From Gemmatimonadaceae bacterium (GTDB lineage: Bacteria; Gemmatimonadota; Gemmatimonadetes; Gemmatimonadales; Gemmatimonadaceae), in the NCBI GenBank assembly GCA_030647905.1, contig JAUSJA010000014.1, positions 1 to 64,000 on the forward strand: a stretch of DNA of 64,000 bases, written 5' to 3'. Numbering within the stretch: position 1 is the stretch's first letter; each line of letters starts with the position of its first letter. The position numbers were made by a program, and so were the translations under genes. This document shows positions 18,046-26,949 of the stretch, piece by piece. The notes beneath the pieces are model-generated. The model was not told the DNA's origin. It did not search any database and saw only the letters and a list, made by a program, of their open reading frames with translations.

Positions 18046-19102
18046 CGAGCCGGTCCTCGACGTCCGCGCTGCGGAGCGCTTCGATCACTGGCTCGATGTC
18101 CCCGTCGAGGACCTTCGTGAGCTCGTGCATCGTGAATCCGATGCGGTGATCGGTGACACGGTTCTGCGGAAAGTTGTACGTGCGGATCTTGGCGGAACGA
18201 TCGCCTGTGCCGACCTGAGTCTTGCGCATGCGCGAGCGCACCGCTTCCTGTTCGGCGAGTCGCGCATCGAGCAGTCGCGCGCGAAGAACCTCCATCGCCT
18301 TGAGCTTGTTCTGAAGCTGCGATTTCTGATCCTGCTGACTGACGACGATGCCGGACGGGATGTGGGTGATGCGGACGGCTGAGTCGGTGGTGTTGACGCT
18401 CTGCCCACCGGGGCCGGACGAGCGGAACACGTCGATGCGCAGATCCTTGTCCTCGATCCTGAGGTCAATCTCCTCGGCTTCAGGGAGAACCGCCACTGTC
18501 GCGGCGGAAGTATGGATGCGGCCCTGATTCTCGGTCACGGGTACGCGCTGCACACGATGCACGCCTGACTCCCAGCGCATCGTTCCGAATACGCCATCGC
18601 CCTTGACCTTGAAGACCACTTCCTTGACGCCACCCAGAGTGCCCTCGGAGAAGGAGATCATCTCGATCCGCCACCCGCGCTTCTCGGCGAAGCGGGTGTA
18701 CATGCGATAGAGATCCGCGGCAAAGATAGCGGCTTCGTCGCCGCCCGTGCCGGCGCGTATCTCGACTATGGCGGGCCGGTCGTCGAGCGGGTCGTGCGGG
18801 ATGATGGCGGGCTTGATCCGCTCCTCGAGCTCGGTGATGGACAACTTGAGGCGGGCCTCCTCGGCACGCGCCTCGGCGGCCATTTCCGGGTCGTCAGCAA
18901 GAGCGAGCTCGCGTACTTCCGCGAGCTCGTTCTCGTATTTCTGAAGGAGCCTGGCCATTTCCACGAGCGGGCCCAGATGGCGGTGCTCCCGGCCCAGCGC
19001 TGTCATGCGCTGGGCGTCCTTTACCGTCCTGGGATCGGAGAGCTGCCGCTCGACCTCGCCAGCGCGGTTGAGCGCGTCGGCGAGGCGATCCCGGAGACTC
19101 AG
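18038..19102 (-). CDS. prfA: Peptide chain release factor 1; probable CTG start
   Basis: RF1 recognises UAA/UAG. The GGQ loop is in [11 protein letters not shown], and the domain-3 segment ends with the ITDHRIGFT-like [12 protein letters not shown]. Starting at ATG 19006 gives only 322 aa. The frame stays open to 19102 and encodes [20 protein letters not shown] and then [12 protein letters not shown], which aligns well with the expected RF1 N-terminal helices and gives 354 aa, the normal size. The only possible start there is CTG at 19102, overlapping the rpmE stop (cCTGA). No ATG, GTG or TTG occurs between. I therefore annotate 19102, with the start codon itself an inference. Confidence 0.93.
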   Translation of the reverse strand: MSLRDRLADALNRAGEVERQLSDPRTVKDAQRMTALGREHRHLGPLVEMARLLQKYENELAEVRELALADDPEMAAEARAEEARLKLSITELEERIKPAIIPHDPLDDRPAIVEIRAGTGGDEAAIFAADLYRMYTRFAEKRGWRIEMISFSEGTLGGVKEVVFKVKGDGVFGTMRWESGVHRVQRVPVTENQGRIHTSAATVAVLPEAEEIDLRIEDKDLRIDVFRSSGPGGQSVNTTDSAVRITHIPSGIVVSQQDQKSQLQNKLKAMEVLRARLLDARLAEQEAVRSRMRKTQVGTGDRSAKIRTYNFPQNRVTDHRIGFTMHELTKVLDGDIEPVIEALRSADVEDRLGE

Positions 19103-19332
19103 GTCTCAGGCGTCGCCGGTGCGGCGTCGCGGGTCTTGGTGGCGTACTTCTGACGGAAGCGCTCGACGCGGCCAGCGGTGTCCACCAGCTTCTGCTTGCC
19201 GGTGAAGAACGGGTGGCACTGCGCGCAGATGTCAGTATGTATATCAGCCTGCGTGGAGCGGGTCTGATAGGTGTTGCCGCAGGCGCACTTTACGGTCGCC
19301 GTGGCGTACACCGGATGGATGTCAGCTTTCAT
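19099..19332 (-). CDS. rpmE: Large ribosomal subunit protein bL31, zinc-binding (C+) type
   Basis: 77 residues from ATG 19332, which has AGAGGGG six to seven bases upstream; the frame is open further but without homology. [16 protein letters not shown] and [15 protein letters not shown] are the diagnostic bL31 segments, with the four Cys (CxC and CxxC) of the zinc-bound form. It is located in the central protuberance and bridges the subunits. The tail [11 protein letters not shown] is a normal low-complexity extension. It is the first gene of a seven-gene operon. Confidence 0.97.
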   Translation of the reverse strand: MKADIHPVYATATVKCACGNTYQTRSTQADIHTDICAQCHPFFTGKQKLVDTAGRVERFRQKYATKTRDAAPATPET

Positions 19333-19369
19333 TTTGGCCCCTCTGTAATTGGCTTTGGTGCAGCTTGGA

Positions 19370-19398
19370 AATATCACCAGAAAAGGCCCGAGATTCAA
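19370..19398 (-). promoter_or_regulatory. Putative sigma-70-type promoter of the rpmE-prfA operon
   Basis: On the minus strand TTGAAT (19398-19393) and GATATT (19375-19370) are separated by exactly 17 bp; each matches the consensus hexamer at four of six positions. A start site near 19363 would leave a short leader before the bL31 ribosome-binding site. The -35 box lies inside the left copy of the duplicated flank of the IS1202-type element, so the insertion seems to have left the promoter intact. Prediction by eye only. Confidence 0.4.
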
Positions 19399-19417
19399 CT
19401 GTGCCGGGATGAATGTG
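19394..19417. repeat. Left copy of the probable target-site duplication of the IS1202-type element
   Basis: The 24 bp TTCAACTGTGCC...AATGTG recur at 20853-20878, immediately outside the other end, as a 26-bp copy that differs only by an AC insertion after TTCAAC. Direct repeats of this length flanking both termini fit the long duplications known for IS1202-like elements. Five bases separate the copy from the start of the left terminal repeat, so the exact insertion boundary is not certain. Confidence 0.6.
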
Positions 19418-19422
19418 TCCAG

Positions 19423-20852
19423 CACGGATAGAAATGTCCCCGTTCTTACACGGATAGAAATGTCACCCTGGTGAGGGTTCAGTTTGTGTCCGTCTTGCCA
19501 GTGCTTCTGCTATCTCCATCGCGGCGCGGAGTCGCCAGGGATGATTTGCCCGGGGTCTTTGTGGTTCGCTCCGTGGTGCCCGTGCGCGGGGAAGCTCGAC
19601 TCGCTTGGCAGCGATGTGCTCCTCCCAGGGGAGTGCGTACTCGATTCCCGCTCTCGACCGATAGACCACTCTCACGGCTCCATCCTCTGCGCTTCGCACG
19701 AAGACCCACGCTCTCTGTGGCATGTCGCGCCTGAGCTTAAGAGAGAAGAGCCTCGATCTGAAAGAGATCACCCCGTCCAGGCTCATTCGCCGCTTCTCTT
19801 CCAGGCACCAGGTGTCGGCCGTGTCCAGTGACTTGAGAAGCGGCAGGTGATAATCGGTGGAACTCTCCGGCCGGCGAGCAAATCGCGCATTGTGCGCCGG
19901 CAGATAAGTGGTCTCGAGGTATTCGTTCACTTCCTCGTGCGTCGAGATGCCCTTGAGCCTGAGCTTCTTGATCAGCCGGTCCTGATTCGTTCCGTGACTG
20001 CGCTCGACCCGCCCTTTCGCCTGAGGCGATGATGCCGCGATCAGTTCGATTCCAAGCCTCGAGCAGATACGGCCGAACTGGGTCGATTCGATCGACCGCT
20101 CGGGACGCGGCGAGTGGTAGAGGGTTTTCCAGTCGGTGTAGAGCGCCCTCGGCACTCCGTACTCGGATATCCACGCTCTCAGCACTCTCACCGCATCCCA
20201 GAAGGTTTCCTGAGCACCGAGTCGAGCCAGCATGGTGCCCGTCGCATCGTCGGTCATGGTCATCATGCACCCTGCCGGGCCACGACCCTCCAGCCAGTCG
20301 TGGAAGCTGCCGTCGAGCTGGACCAGTTCTCCGAAGTGTGCCTTGCGATCACGACGCCTCCGGTGAGGCTTCCTCTTTCTCCGCCGTGACCACAAACCCT
20401 CGGTGCGCATCCAGTCAGTCAGCGTCGAGATCGGGATCTCAATCCCTTCATCCTCGGCCAGATGCTCACTCAAAAGCGTCGGCCCAAAGCGTTGTCCTGG
20501 ACCGGCTTCAGCCCGGCCGCCATAACGCTCGCGTACAAGCTCGATCACTCTCTCCCGCTCCTCGGTGGGGCGAGTGTGATTCGACCGACGCCCATAGCTG
20601 GCGTGAACCAGTCCTTTCGCTCCACCATGCCGGAACCGCCTCGTGAGCCTCTTTATCTGCCGTCCGCTCAAGCAGAGGAGTTCACCAGCTTCACGCGTCT
20701 TCAGCTCGCGGTCAACAACCCGTCTGATCACGCCCACCTTTACCAGATCCCGATCGCTCAATGTCATCCTCTCCAAGCTCCCTCCTCGCCAGAGGGAACA
20801 TCTTGAAGGGTGACATTTCTATCCGCGAATCAGGGGGACATTATCATCCGTG
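19423..20852 (-). mobile_element. IS1202-type (ISNCY) insertion sequence
   Basis: About 1430 bp. The left end carries CACGGATAGAAATGTCCCC, a second CGGATAGAAATGTCACCCT copy follows at about 19451, and the right end carries the inverted counterparts (AGGGTGACATTTCTATCCG, then GGGGACATTATCATCCGTG). Each terminus therefore has two tandem transposase-site-like repeats. A single long transposase gene fills the element in the minus direction. The element lies between the rpmE operon and the M16 peptidase gene, both on the minus strand. Confidence 0.9.
19463..20776 (-). CDS. Transposase, IS1202/ISNCY type (DDE)
   Basis: 437 residues, apparently intact. The N-terminal HTH region ([21 protein letters not shown]) and a second HTH precede a retroviral-integrase-like core: first Asp in [13 protein letters not shown], second Asp in [12 protein letters not shown], and Glu in [16 protein letters not shown]. 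The C-terminal domain includes '[11 protein letters not shown]'. Length, layout and terminal repeats fit the IS1202 group rather than IS481 or IS3. Being intact with both ends present, the element may still be active. Confidence 0.92.
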   Translation of the reverse strand: MERMTLSDRDLVKVGVIRRVVDRELKTREAGELLCLSGRQIKRLTRRFRHGGAKGLVHASYGRRSNHTRPTEERERVIELVRERYGGRAEAGPGQRFGPTLLSEHLAEDEGIEIPISTLTDWMRTEGLWSRRRKRKPHRRRRDRKAHFGELVQLDGSFHDWLEGRGPAGCMMTMTDDATGTMLARLGAQETFWDAVRVLRAWISEYGVPRALYTDWKTLYHSPRPERSIESTQFGRICSRLGIELIAASSPQAKGRVERSHGTNQDRLIKKLRLKGISTHEEVNEYLETTYLPAHNARFARRPESSTDYHLPLLKSLDTADTWCLEEKRRMSLDGVISFRSRLFSLKLRRDMPQRAWVFVRSAEDGAVRVVYRSRAGIEYALPWEEHIAAKRVELPRARAPRSEPQRPRANHPWRLRAAMEIAEALARRTQTEPSPG

Positions 20853-20878
20853 TTCAACACTGTGCCGGGATGAATGTG
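20853..20878. repeat. Right copy of the probable target-site duplication of the IS1202-type element
   Basis: This copy starts directly after the right terminal repeat. It is followed by a further partial iteration (the 14-mer TGTGCCGGGATGAA occurs twice in tandem here, at about 20861 and 20875, and once in the left copy). These 14-mers resemble the element's own CGGATAGAAATGTCC repeat, hinting that the insertion landed in, or next to, a degraded end of a related element. Confidence 0.55.
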
Positions 20879-20910
20879 CCGGGATGAACTATCTCGTGGT
20901 TCTTGCGTAG

Positions 20911-23871
20911 TTACCTGGCGAACACCTCTGCAACTGGCGTGATGCGAATGCGGTCGGGAGCGATGTTCAGCTTCCGCGCACCGATCACCTTGTCTTCGTC
21001 GAGCAGCTCCTGCGGTTTCTCTCCATCGTACTTGATCGGCGAGAAGGCGTCCGCGAGAAGCTGTTTCTTCAGCCCCTCGGCGTCCTTCGTGATTATCACC
21101 ACCGAGAGATCGGTGGACGAGAGGTGCTTCTTCAGCGCACGATTCACGTCCTCGCGGGTGAGCTTCTCGAGCTGCGATCTCATGTAGCTCGTGTACTCGG
21201 GCATGCCATACCACTTCGAGTCGAGCGCGTAACCTGCCTGCTGGTCCTGCGTCTGCGTCATTACGTACACGTTCTTCATCAGGTACTGTCGCGCCGCCTG
21301 GAAATCCTCCTCCGACAGGCCGTTGCTGATCATCCTGTCCAGCTCGGCAATTCCGATGCGAAGAGACATGTGCGCGTTCTCCGGCACCACCGGCCGGATC
21401 CAGATCTCGAAGATCTGTCCGTGGCGGGCGATGTTGGCGTCGGGGAAGAACTGGAACATTCCGCGGGGGAACGCCTCGATGTAGGCGTAATCGCCGTAGT
21501 TGATGCCGCGGATGCCGCGAATGCGGTCGTACAGCTTTCCGGTGGACATGCGGTGCTCGCCCAGCCACGCGCGCGCAACGTTCAGCGCCGCGAAGTCGGG
21601 GTGGGTGCGGGTGACCGCGATCGGAAGACCGAATGAGATAGCCGTTGCGCGCGTGTCCTTCTCGATGATCTCGACGTCCAGTCCCTTCGGCCGCGTGCCG
21701 GCCAGCGCGGCGTGCGTCGTCGGCGCGGGCGTGCCTGACGGGAGCGTCGCCAGCGCCGCGCGGAGCTGACTTACCTGCGCGTCGGAGATGTCGCCGTTCA
21801 CGGCCATCGTCAGGTTGCCATCCGTGTACTGGTCGCGGATGAAGCTCTTCACGTCGTCGAGGGTGATGGACTCGATGCCCGACACGGTACCCACGACGGG
21901 ATGAGCGTACGGAGTGCCGGCAAAGATGTTGGTCTGAAGACGCTCCTTGCCCAGCTCCTCCTCGTTGTTCGCGATGAGATCCTGAATGAGCGAATTCCGA
22001 AGTCCGTCCTTGTTCCGCCTGAAATCCTCCTCGCGGAATCCCGGATCGAGCAGCATCGGGAGGGCAACCGTGACGAAGCGGTTCCAGTTGTCCCTGTGGA
22101 TCGCGCCGGTGAATGTCGTCATCTCCTTGTCCACCTGGCCGCCGAAGCTGCCCGCCACCGGGTAGAGTGCCTTGTTGATCTCGTCGAGCGTCATCGGCTT
22201 GGAGCCGGCGCCGGATATCATGCGCGCGGAGAGCGCGGCGAGACCTTCCTTCCCCGCGGGATCGCTGGCCGAGCCGACGTTGAACAGCATCTTCATGCGG
22301 AGCTGCGGGAGCGGCGTCTTCTGAACGATGACCTTCGCCATCGAGATCGACCGGGCCTGGATTCCGCCGGCAACCATCCACGGCGCGGTATCCCGGGGCT
22401 TGCCGGGCGGAGTCATCGTCTTCGTGGACGTCGCCATCGAGCCGGCAGGCGCAGCGGCGATCGCGAACGACGAGATCTTCGGAATGCTGCTGATGGCGGC
22501 CGGGAGAGTTGCGCTCGACACCGTGGCGACGACAATGTTGTTGTCCACGAAGTACGTGCGCGCAGCGCGGCGCAGGTCCTGCGGCGTCAGCGCGTCATAC
22601 AGTGCGTAAGCGCGATTGATCGTGTTGTAGGACCGGCTGTAGCGGACGAACCGCGTGAGAGTAGATGCGATGCGGTCGGTGTTGTCCAGCGACCTCACGA
22701 ACGAATACCGCGCGTTGGACTTCGCTTCGGCCAGCTGCGACGCCGATACGAGCGAGGCCTTCGCTTGCGCGATGGTCTTCAGTATCTCGTCGCGGACATA
22801 GACGACGTCCTCAGGCTTCTTCACGCGGGCGAAGATCGTGAACAGCTCGGGATCGGCGTTGCTGGAGTTGTTGGCGCTGAACCCGTCCACCTTCTGCTCG
22901 CGCTGGACGAGCTTCTTGTAGATGTCCGACGTCGGGCCGAACCACAGGTTCGCCACGAAATCGAGCGCCGCGTTGTCGTTGCTGACCTCCGAGAACGCCG
23001 GATTGTGGAAGGACACCGCGAGATACGGAAGTGTCGGGCTCGACCAGCTCACGTGCGCGTACTTCGGGCCCTTCCCCGCCGGCTCCTGCGGAATCGCCGC
23101 CTTGTAGCTGCCGCGCTCCCACTTGCCCCAGTACTTCTGGACGAGCGGCATCACCTGCCCGGGAGTGACGTCTCCGGCGACGATTATCGTCGTGTACTCC
23201 GGCCGGTACCAGCGCTTGAAAAACTCCTTCGAGTACTGGAACTGGTTCGGCATGTCCTCGATGTCCCTGATGAAGCCCATCGTGGTGTGCTTGTACGTGT
23301 GCGTCGTGAATGCGCTGTCGCGGATGGCCTCGAAGAGTTTCGATGTCGGGTTAGCCGAGTTCTTGTTGTACTCGCCGAGAACGGCCCGGGCCTCCGTCTT
23401 GAATTCAGCTTCGGGATACTGGAGGTTCTGGAAGCGGTCGGCCTGAAGGGCCAGCATCGCCTCGAGGTCTTCCCTGGCGAAGGTGATGTAGAAGTTGGTG
23501 AAGTCGTCGGTGGTGTACGCGTTCTCGCGCGCGCCGGCCTTCGTGAGGATGCGGCTCATCTCCTCCTGGGTCTGGTTCTTCGTGCCGCGGAACATGATGT
23601 GCTCGAAGAAGTGCGCGAAGCCCGATTTGCCCGGCTCGAACTCGTTGCGCGATCCCGTCTGCACCGGAATCTGGAGCGAGACGATGTTCGGGAATCCCGT
23701 GGGAACGATGACGACCTTGAGGCCGTTGGGGAGCGTCCGCTCCGTTGCCTTGAACGGCAGAATGTCGCGCGACGCGGCTGCGACCTGGGCAAGGGCCGAC
23801 CGCATTGCGGGCATCGCAGCGGTGAATGCCAAAGCTGCCATTGCAGCCGTGGTGAAACGACGATGAGTCAT
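20911..23871 (-). CDS. Secreted M16 (insulinase-type) zinc metallopeptidase
   Basis: 986 residues: a two-domain-pair M16 peptidase. A signal peptide (about 1-29, ending SALAQ) is followed by 'TLPNGLKVVIVPTG', the inverted zinc motif HFFEH in SGFAHFFEHIMFRGT, and the downstream Glu in 'EARAVLGEYNKN'. The second half (about 500-960) is an inactive M16 C-terminal pair with ARSISMAKVIVQKTPLPQLRM. Such periplasmic enzymes degrade peptides. The gene is 33 bp from the duplicated IS flank, which therefore lies just beyond its 3' end. Confidence 0.95.
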   Translation of the reverse strand: MTHRRFTTAAMAALAFTAAMPAMRSALAQVAAASRDILPFKATERTLPNGLKVVIVPTGFPNIVSLQIPVQTGSRNEFEPGKSGFAHFFEHIMFRGTKNQTQEEMSRILTKAGARENAYTTDDFTNFYITFAREDLEAMLALQADRFQNLQYPEAEFKTEARAVLGEYNKNSANPTSKLFEAIRDSAFTTHTYKHTTMGFIRDIEDMPNQFQYSKEFFKRWYRPEYTTIIVAGDVTPGQVMPLVQKYWGKWERGSYKAAIPQEPAGKGPKYAHVSWSSPTLPYLAVSFHNPAFSEVSNDNAALDFVANLWFGPTSDIYKKLVQREQKVDGFSANNSSNADPELFTIFARVKKPEDVVYVRDEILKTIAQAKASLVSASQLAEAKSNARYSFVRSLDNTDRIASTLTRFVRYSRSYNTINRAYALYDALTPQDLRRAARTYFVDNNIVVATVSSATLPAAISSIPKISSFAIAAAPAGSMATSTKTMTPPGKPRDTAPWMVAGGIQARSISMAKVIVQKTPLPQLRMKMLFNVGSASDPAGKEGLAALSARMISGAGSKPMTLDEINKALYPVAGSFGGQVDKEMTTFTGAIHRDNWNRFVTVALPMLLDPGFREEDFRRNKDGLRNSLIQDLIANNEEELGKERLQTNIFAGTPYAHPVVGTVSGIESITLDDVKSFIRDQYTDGNLTMAVNGDISDAQVSQLRAALATLPSGTPAPTTHAALAGTRPKGLDVEIIEKDTRATAISFGLPIAVTRTHPDFAALNVARAWLGEHRMSTGKLYDRIRGIRGINYGDYAYIEAFPRGMFQFFPDANIARHGQIFEIWIRPVVPENAHMSLRIGIAELDRMISNGLSEEDFQAARQYLMKNVYVMTQTQDQQAGYALDSKWYGMPEYTSYMRSQLEKLTREDVNRALKKHLSSTDLSVVIITKDAEGLKKQLLADAFSPIKYDGEKPQELLDEDKVIGARKLNIAPDRIRITPVAEVFAR

Positions 23872-23944
23872 GGGATTGTCCGTTGGCTGGTTGTGTCCGA
23901 CGCCTTGAATACCCGGTCCGGGGCCGATGTTGCCACACCTAGAT

Positions 23945-25636
23945 TTACCTCGACGGGGCCTCGTAGACCACCCTGCCCCCGACTACCGTCATGAGGACGC
24001 GGGCGTCGCGTATCGCCGGGCCTGGTATCCGCGCGATGTCCCCGTCGATGAGAACCAGGTCGGCGAGCTTGCCGCGCTCGAGTGACCCCTTGATCGCGTC
24101 CTCGAATGAAGCGAACGCTCCATTGATCGTATATGCGCGAAGCGCGTCCTCCACTCCGATCTTCTGCTGGGGGATCCACCCATCGGGGTTCCTGTCGTCG
24201 AGCGTGCGCCTGGTGACCGCGGCGTAGATCCCCTCGAGTGGAGTCGGTGGCGCGACGAACCAGTCGCTGCCGAACGCAAGGCGCGCTCCGGCGTCGCGCA
24301 GCGATCTGAAAGCGTACGTCGTCCGGCTGCGCTCGTGACCGATCACCTTCTCCGCCCACCGGCCATCGTCGATCGCGTGATACGGCTGCATGCTGGGAAT
24401 CACCCCCAGCTCAGCGAAGCGCGGAATGTCGCGCGGAGCGAGATGCTGCGCGTGCTCGATGCGAAAGCGCCTGTCGCGCGGCCCGTTCTCCTTCATGACG
24501 CGCTCGAAGATGTCGAGCTGCGTACTGATCGCGCGATCTCCGATCGCGTGCACGATGAGCTGCAGACCGGCCTTGTCGCCTTCCGATGTCCATCGGTAAA
24601 GGTCCTTCTCGGTCTCCACGAGAAAGCCGGAATCCTTCGGCGTGTCGGTGAACCGCGCGAACATCGCGGCGGTGTGCGATCCAAGAGAGCCGTCTACGAA
24701 TCCCTTCAACCCTCCAATCCGGACCCACGCGTCACCCTTTCCTCTTTTCGAGACCGTATCACGAAGACGCTCCCACTGCGCGATCGGCGTCACCGCGTAG
24801 ATGCGGGTGATGAGAGACTTCGCCGCGTTCGCGCGCTCGAAAGTCGCGAGATCCTCGAAGGTCCCCATGTTCTGCACCGACGTCACCCCGCGCTCCGCGA
24901 CGTACCGCATCGCCGCCGCCAAAGCACGGTCATTCAGGTCGGCGGAGCGGGGCGGCTCGGCGGCGCCGACGTACGACTCGGCGTTGTCCTTGAAGATGCC
25001 GGTCGGCTCGCCGGCTGCGTCGCGCACGATGGTTCCGCCATCGACGTCAGGAATTGCACGCGTGACCTTCGCGGCGGCGAGCGCGGCGCTGTTGGCGAGC
25101 GCCATGTGGCCGTCAAGGCGCGAGACCCACACGGGATTATTGGGTGTGACCGAGTCTATCCAGTCGCGCCGCGGGAGCTCCCCACCCCATTGCTGATGAT
25201 CCCAGTCCCCGCCGGTGATCCACGTTCCGGGAGTGATCGTCGCGGCGTACGCCTTGATGCGGGCGACGAACTCGGCAGGCGTCTTTGCGTCACGGAGCTG
25301 CACCGACGCAAGCCGGAACCCGCCGTCAACGAAGTGCACGTGCGAATCGATGAATCCTGGAGTGACGAATCCGCCCTTGGCGTCTATCACTCGCGCCGAA
25401 GGAGCGGAGCGGGCCAGCTTGGCGATCTCCGCGCTGGATCCAACAGCGATGATGCGGTCACCGCTCACGGCCACACCCGAAGCCCATGGCTGGCGAGGAT
25501 TCGCTGTCCACACGCGCGCGTTGACGATCGCGAGGGTCACATCGTTTCGTTGTGTCATGGTGGTGGCGCAGGCGTCGAGCGTGAGGATTGCGGCCGCGAC
25601 GGCGAGTACGACACGGGCGCGCGCATGCGTCGTCAT
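23945..25636 (-). CDS. Exported amidohydrolase, YtcJ-like (Amidohydrolase_3)
   Basis: 563 residues. An N-terminal hydrophobic segment (RVVLAVAAAILTLDACATT) is a signal, possibly with a weak lipobox at Cys22. The catalytic fold begins with 'AIVNARVWTANP' and 'GGFVTPGFIDSHVHFVDGG' (HxH metal site), with ITGGDWDHQQWGG, IRIEHAQHL and 'LAFGSDWFVAPPTPLEGI' further on; this order is typical of the YtcJ/NfdA group. Substrates of the family are mostly unknown. Its ATG lies within the last codons of the DUF4105 gene (4-base overlap). Confidence 0.92.
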   Translation of the reverse strand: MTTHARARVVLAVAAAILTLDACATTMTQRNDVTLAIVNARVWTANPRQPWASGVAVSGDRIIAVGSSAEIAKLARSAPSARVIDAKGGFVTPGFIDSHVHFVDGGFRLASVQLRDAKTPAEFVARIKAYAATITPGTWITGGDWDHQQWGGELPRRDWIDSVTPNNPVWVSRLDGHMALANSAALAAAKVTRAIPDVDGGTIVRDAAGEPTGIFKDNAESYVGAAEPPRSADLNDRALAAAMRYVAERGVTSVQNMGTFEDLATFERANAAKSLITRIYAVTPIAQWERLRDTVSKRGKGDAWVRIGGLKGFVDGSLGSHTAAMFARFTDTPKDSGFLVETEKDLYRWTSEGDKAGLQLIVHAIGDRAISTQLDIFERVMKENGPRDRRFRIEHAQHLAPRDIPRFAELGVIPSMQPYHAIDDGRWAEKVIGHERSRTTYAFRSLRDAGARLAFGSDWFVAPPTPLEGIYAAVTRRTLDDRNPDGWIPQQKIGVEDALRAYTINGAFASFEDAIKGSLERGKLADLVLIDGDIARIPGPAIRDARVLMTVVGGRVVYEAPSR

Positions 25637-26949
25637 GCGCCGTCCGGCGTGGAGTCATGACGTGCGGTCACGGCGAGAAGCGCGGCGACGACGCCAAGAT
25701 GCAATGGCAGCGCGAGCGCGATCACGTCCCCGTTGACCTGGTAGAACGACGGCAGAATCTGGAGCACGAAGCCGAGCACCGACAAGCCGGCGATGATCCG
25801 GGCCATGCGGAGCGTGGAATGCAGTTTCTTCGTGGCATCGGCTGAGCCAATACCTCTCCGGATCCATATCAGGCGGACGAGCAGCACCGCGAGCACGAGC
25901 GACAGCGAATTCAGCTGTAGCACATTCTCGTTTCTGTAGCTGTACAGGTGGTCGGTGAACGCCCACAAGCCGGCGAGCAGCGTTCCTCCAAGTCCGGCGA
26001 CGAGGCTCCATGCCGCGGCGAGCGCAAGAAGTCCGGCGCTGCGCCCATCGCGCGCACCGAACCGCCATATCCCGAATCCGAGAATGAGAATGGCGCCCGC
26101 GATCGCGAGATATCCAGCCATGCCTCGCCGTACGCGTGTGTCCTCGGGAGGACGCGTCGCCTGCACCAGCACGCGCTCGCCGATAACCAGCGGTACGGAA
26201 CCCGCCGCGCCAGCGATTCTTATGGACCTGAACTGAACCATCATCCTTACCGGCAGGAACATCTCATTCCACGCGCTGATCGGGCGATCCACCGGCTCGC
26301 CCAGTCCCATCATGGTCCCTGTGAAGATGGGCCAGTCATCCTGCGTCAGTCGCGACGTATGAAAACGATACGTGGTGTGTGTCGGGATTCTTTCGGAGGC
26401 CGTCCTGATCGCGCCGCCCAGCGCGGCGTCGAGCGCATCGCGGACGCGGGTCGAACAGTTGTCGCGAAAATAGTCGTAGTGGTAGTAGCGATTCTCGGGG
26501 CGGACATTCCACGCCACGAACTCTGCCAGGCGCTGTCGCTGGTCCGGCCTGAAATTCAGCTCCTGAACCCACACGGTGCGATTGGCTCGGCGATACGCTT
26601 CTATGGTCTCGCTCATGTCGAACGCTCCCATCGAGTAACGCATGCGTCCCTGGACGAAGCGCGGGACGAAATCCTTGTCTGCGAAGTCGAACAGGCCCCA
26701 GTGATATGCGATGTCGGTGCCGTTCGCAGCGTCATGGATCCAGATCGCGTTATGGCCGAACTTCTCCCACACCTGATCGCCGTGCCCCATGGTCAGGAGA
26801 TAGATCGTCAGCTGCGAGCCGGGCGCCCTGGCCGCGGACGCAGCGGCAGACGCAGGGACCGGCTTGCCTTCAGACATAGAGGGGGGCTGCGCGCCAGCAC
26901 GGAGAGAAAGAGCGGAGATCGCGATGGCCGCCAGAAAGGCGTGCTTCAC
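25633..26949 (-). CDS. DUF4105 (Lnb N-terminal domain-like) membrane protein
   Basis: 438 residues. A signal peptide (ending RAGAQ) precedes a periplasmic domain of about 200 residues containing MGHGDQVWEKFGHNAIWI, 'AYHWGLFDF', 'VPRFVQGRMRYSMGAF' and 'YHYDYFRDNCSTRVRD'. The conserved His and Cys in the last segment suit the NlpC/P60-like active site described for DUF4105. Residues about 275-420 are five membrane segments. In Bacteroidota a DUF4105 protein (Lnb) N-acylates lipoproteins; a similar role here is possible but unproven. It overlaps both neighbours by 4 bases. Confidence 0.85.
   Translation of the reverse strand: MKHAFLAAIAISALSLRAGAQPPSMSEGKPVPASAAASAARAPGSQLTIYLLTMGHGDQVWEKFGHNAIWIHDAANGTDIAYHWGLFDFADKDFVPRFVQGRMRYSMGAFDMSETIEAYRRANRTVWVQELNFRPDQRQRLAEFVAWNVRPENRYYHYDYFRDNCSTRVRDALDAALGGAIRTASERIPTHTTYRFHTSRLTQDDWPIFTGTMMGLGEPVDRPISAWNEMFLPVRMMVQFRSIRIAGAAGSVPLVIGERVLVQATRPPEDTRVRRGMAGYLAIAGAILILGFGIWRFGARDGRSAGLLALAAAWSLVAGLGGTLLAGLWAFTDHLYSYRNENVLQLNSLSLVLAVLLVRLIWIRRGIGSADATKKLHSTLRMARIIAGLSVLGFVLQILPSFYQVNGDVIALALPLHLGVVAALLAVTARHDSTPDGA

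Noticed and set aside
20819-22381. Minus-strand frame of 520 codons overlapping the M16 peptidase
   Set aside because: It is the alternative frame of the peptidase gene; composition is Arg/Gly/His-rich and lacks motifs.
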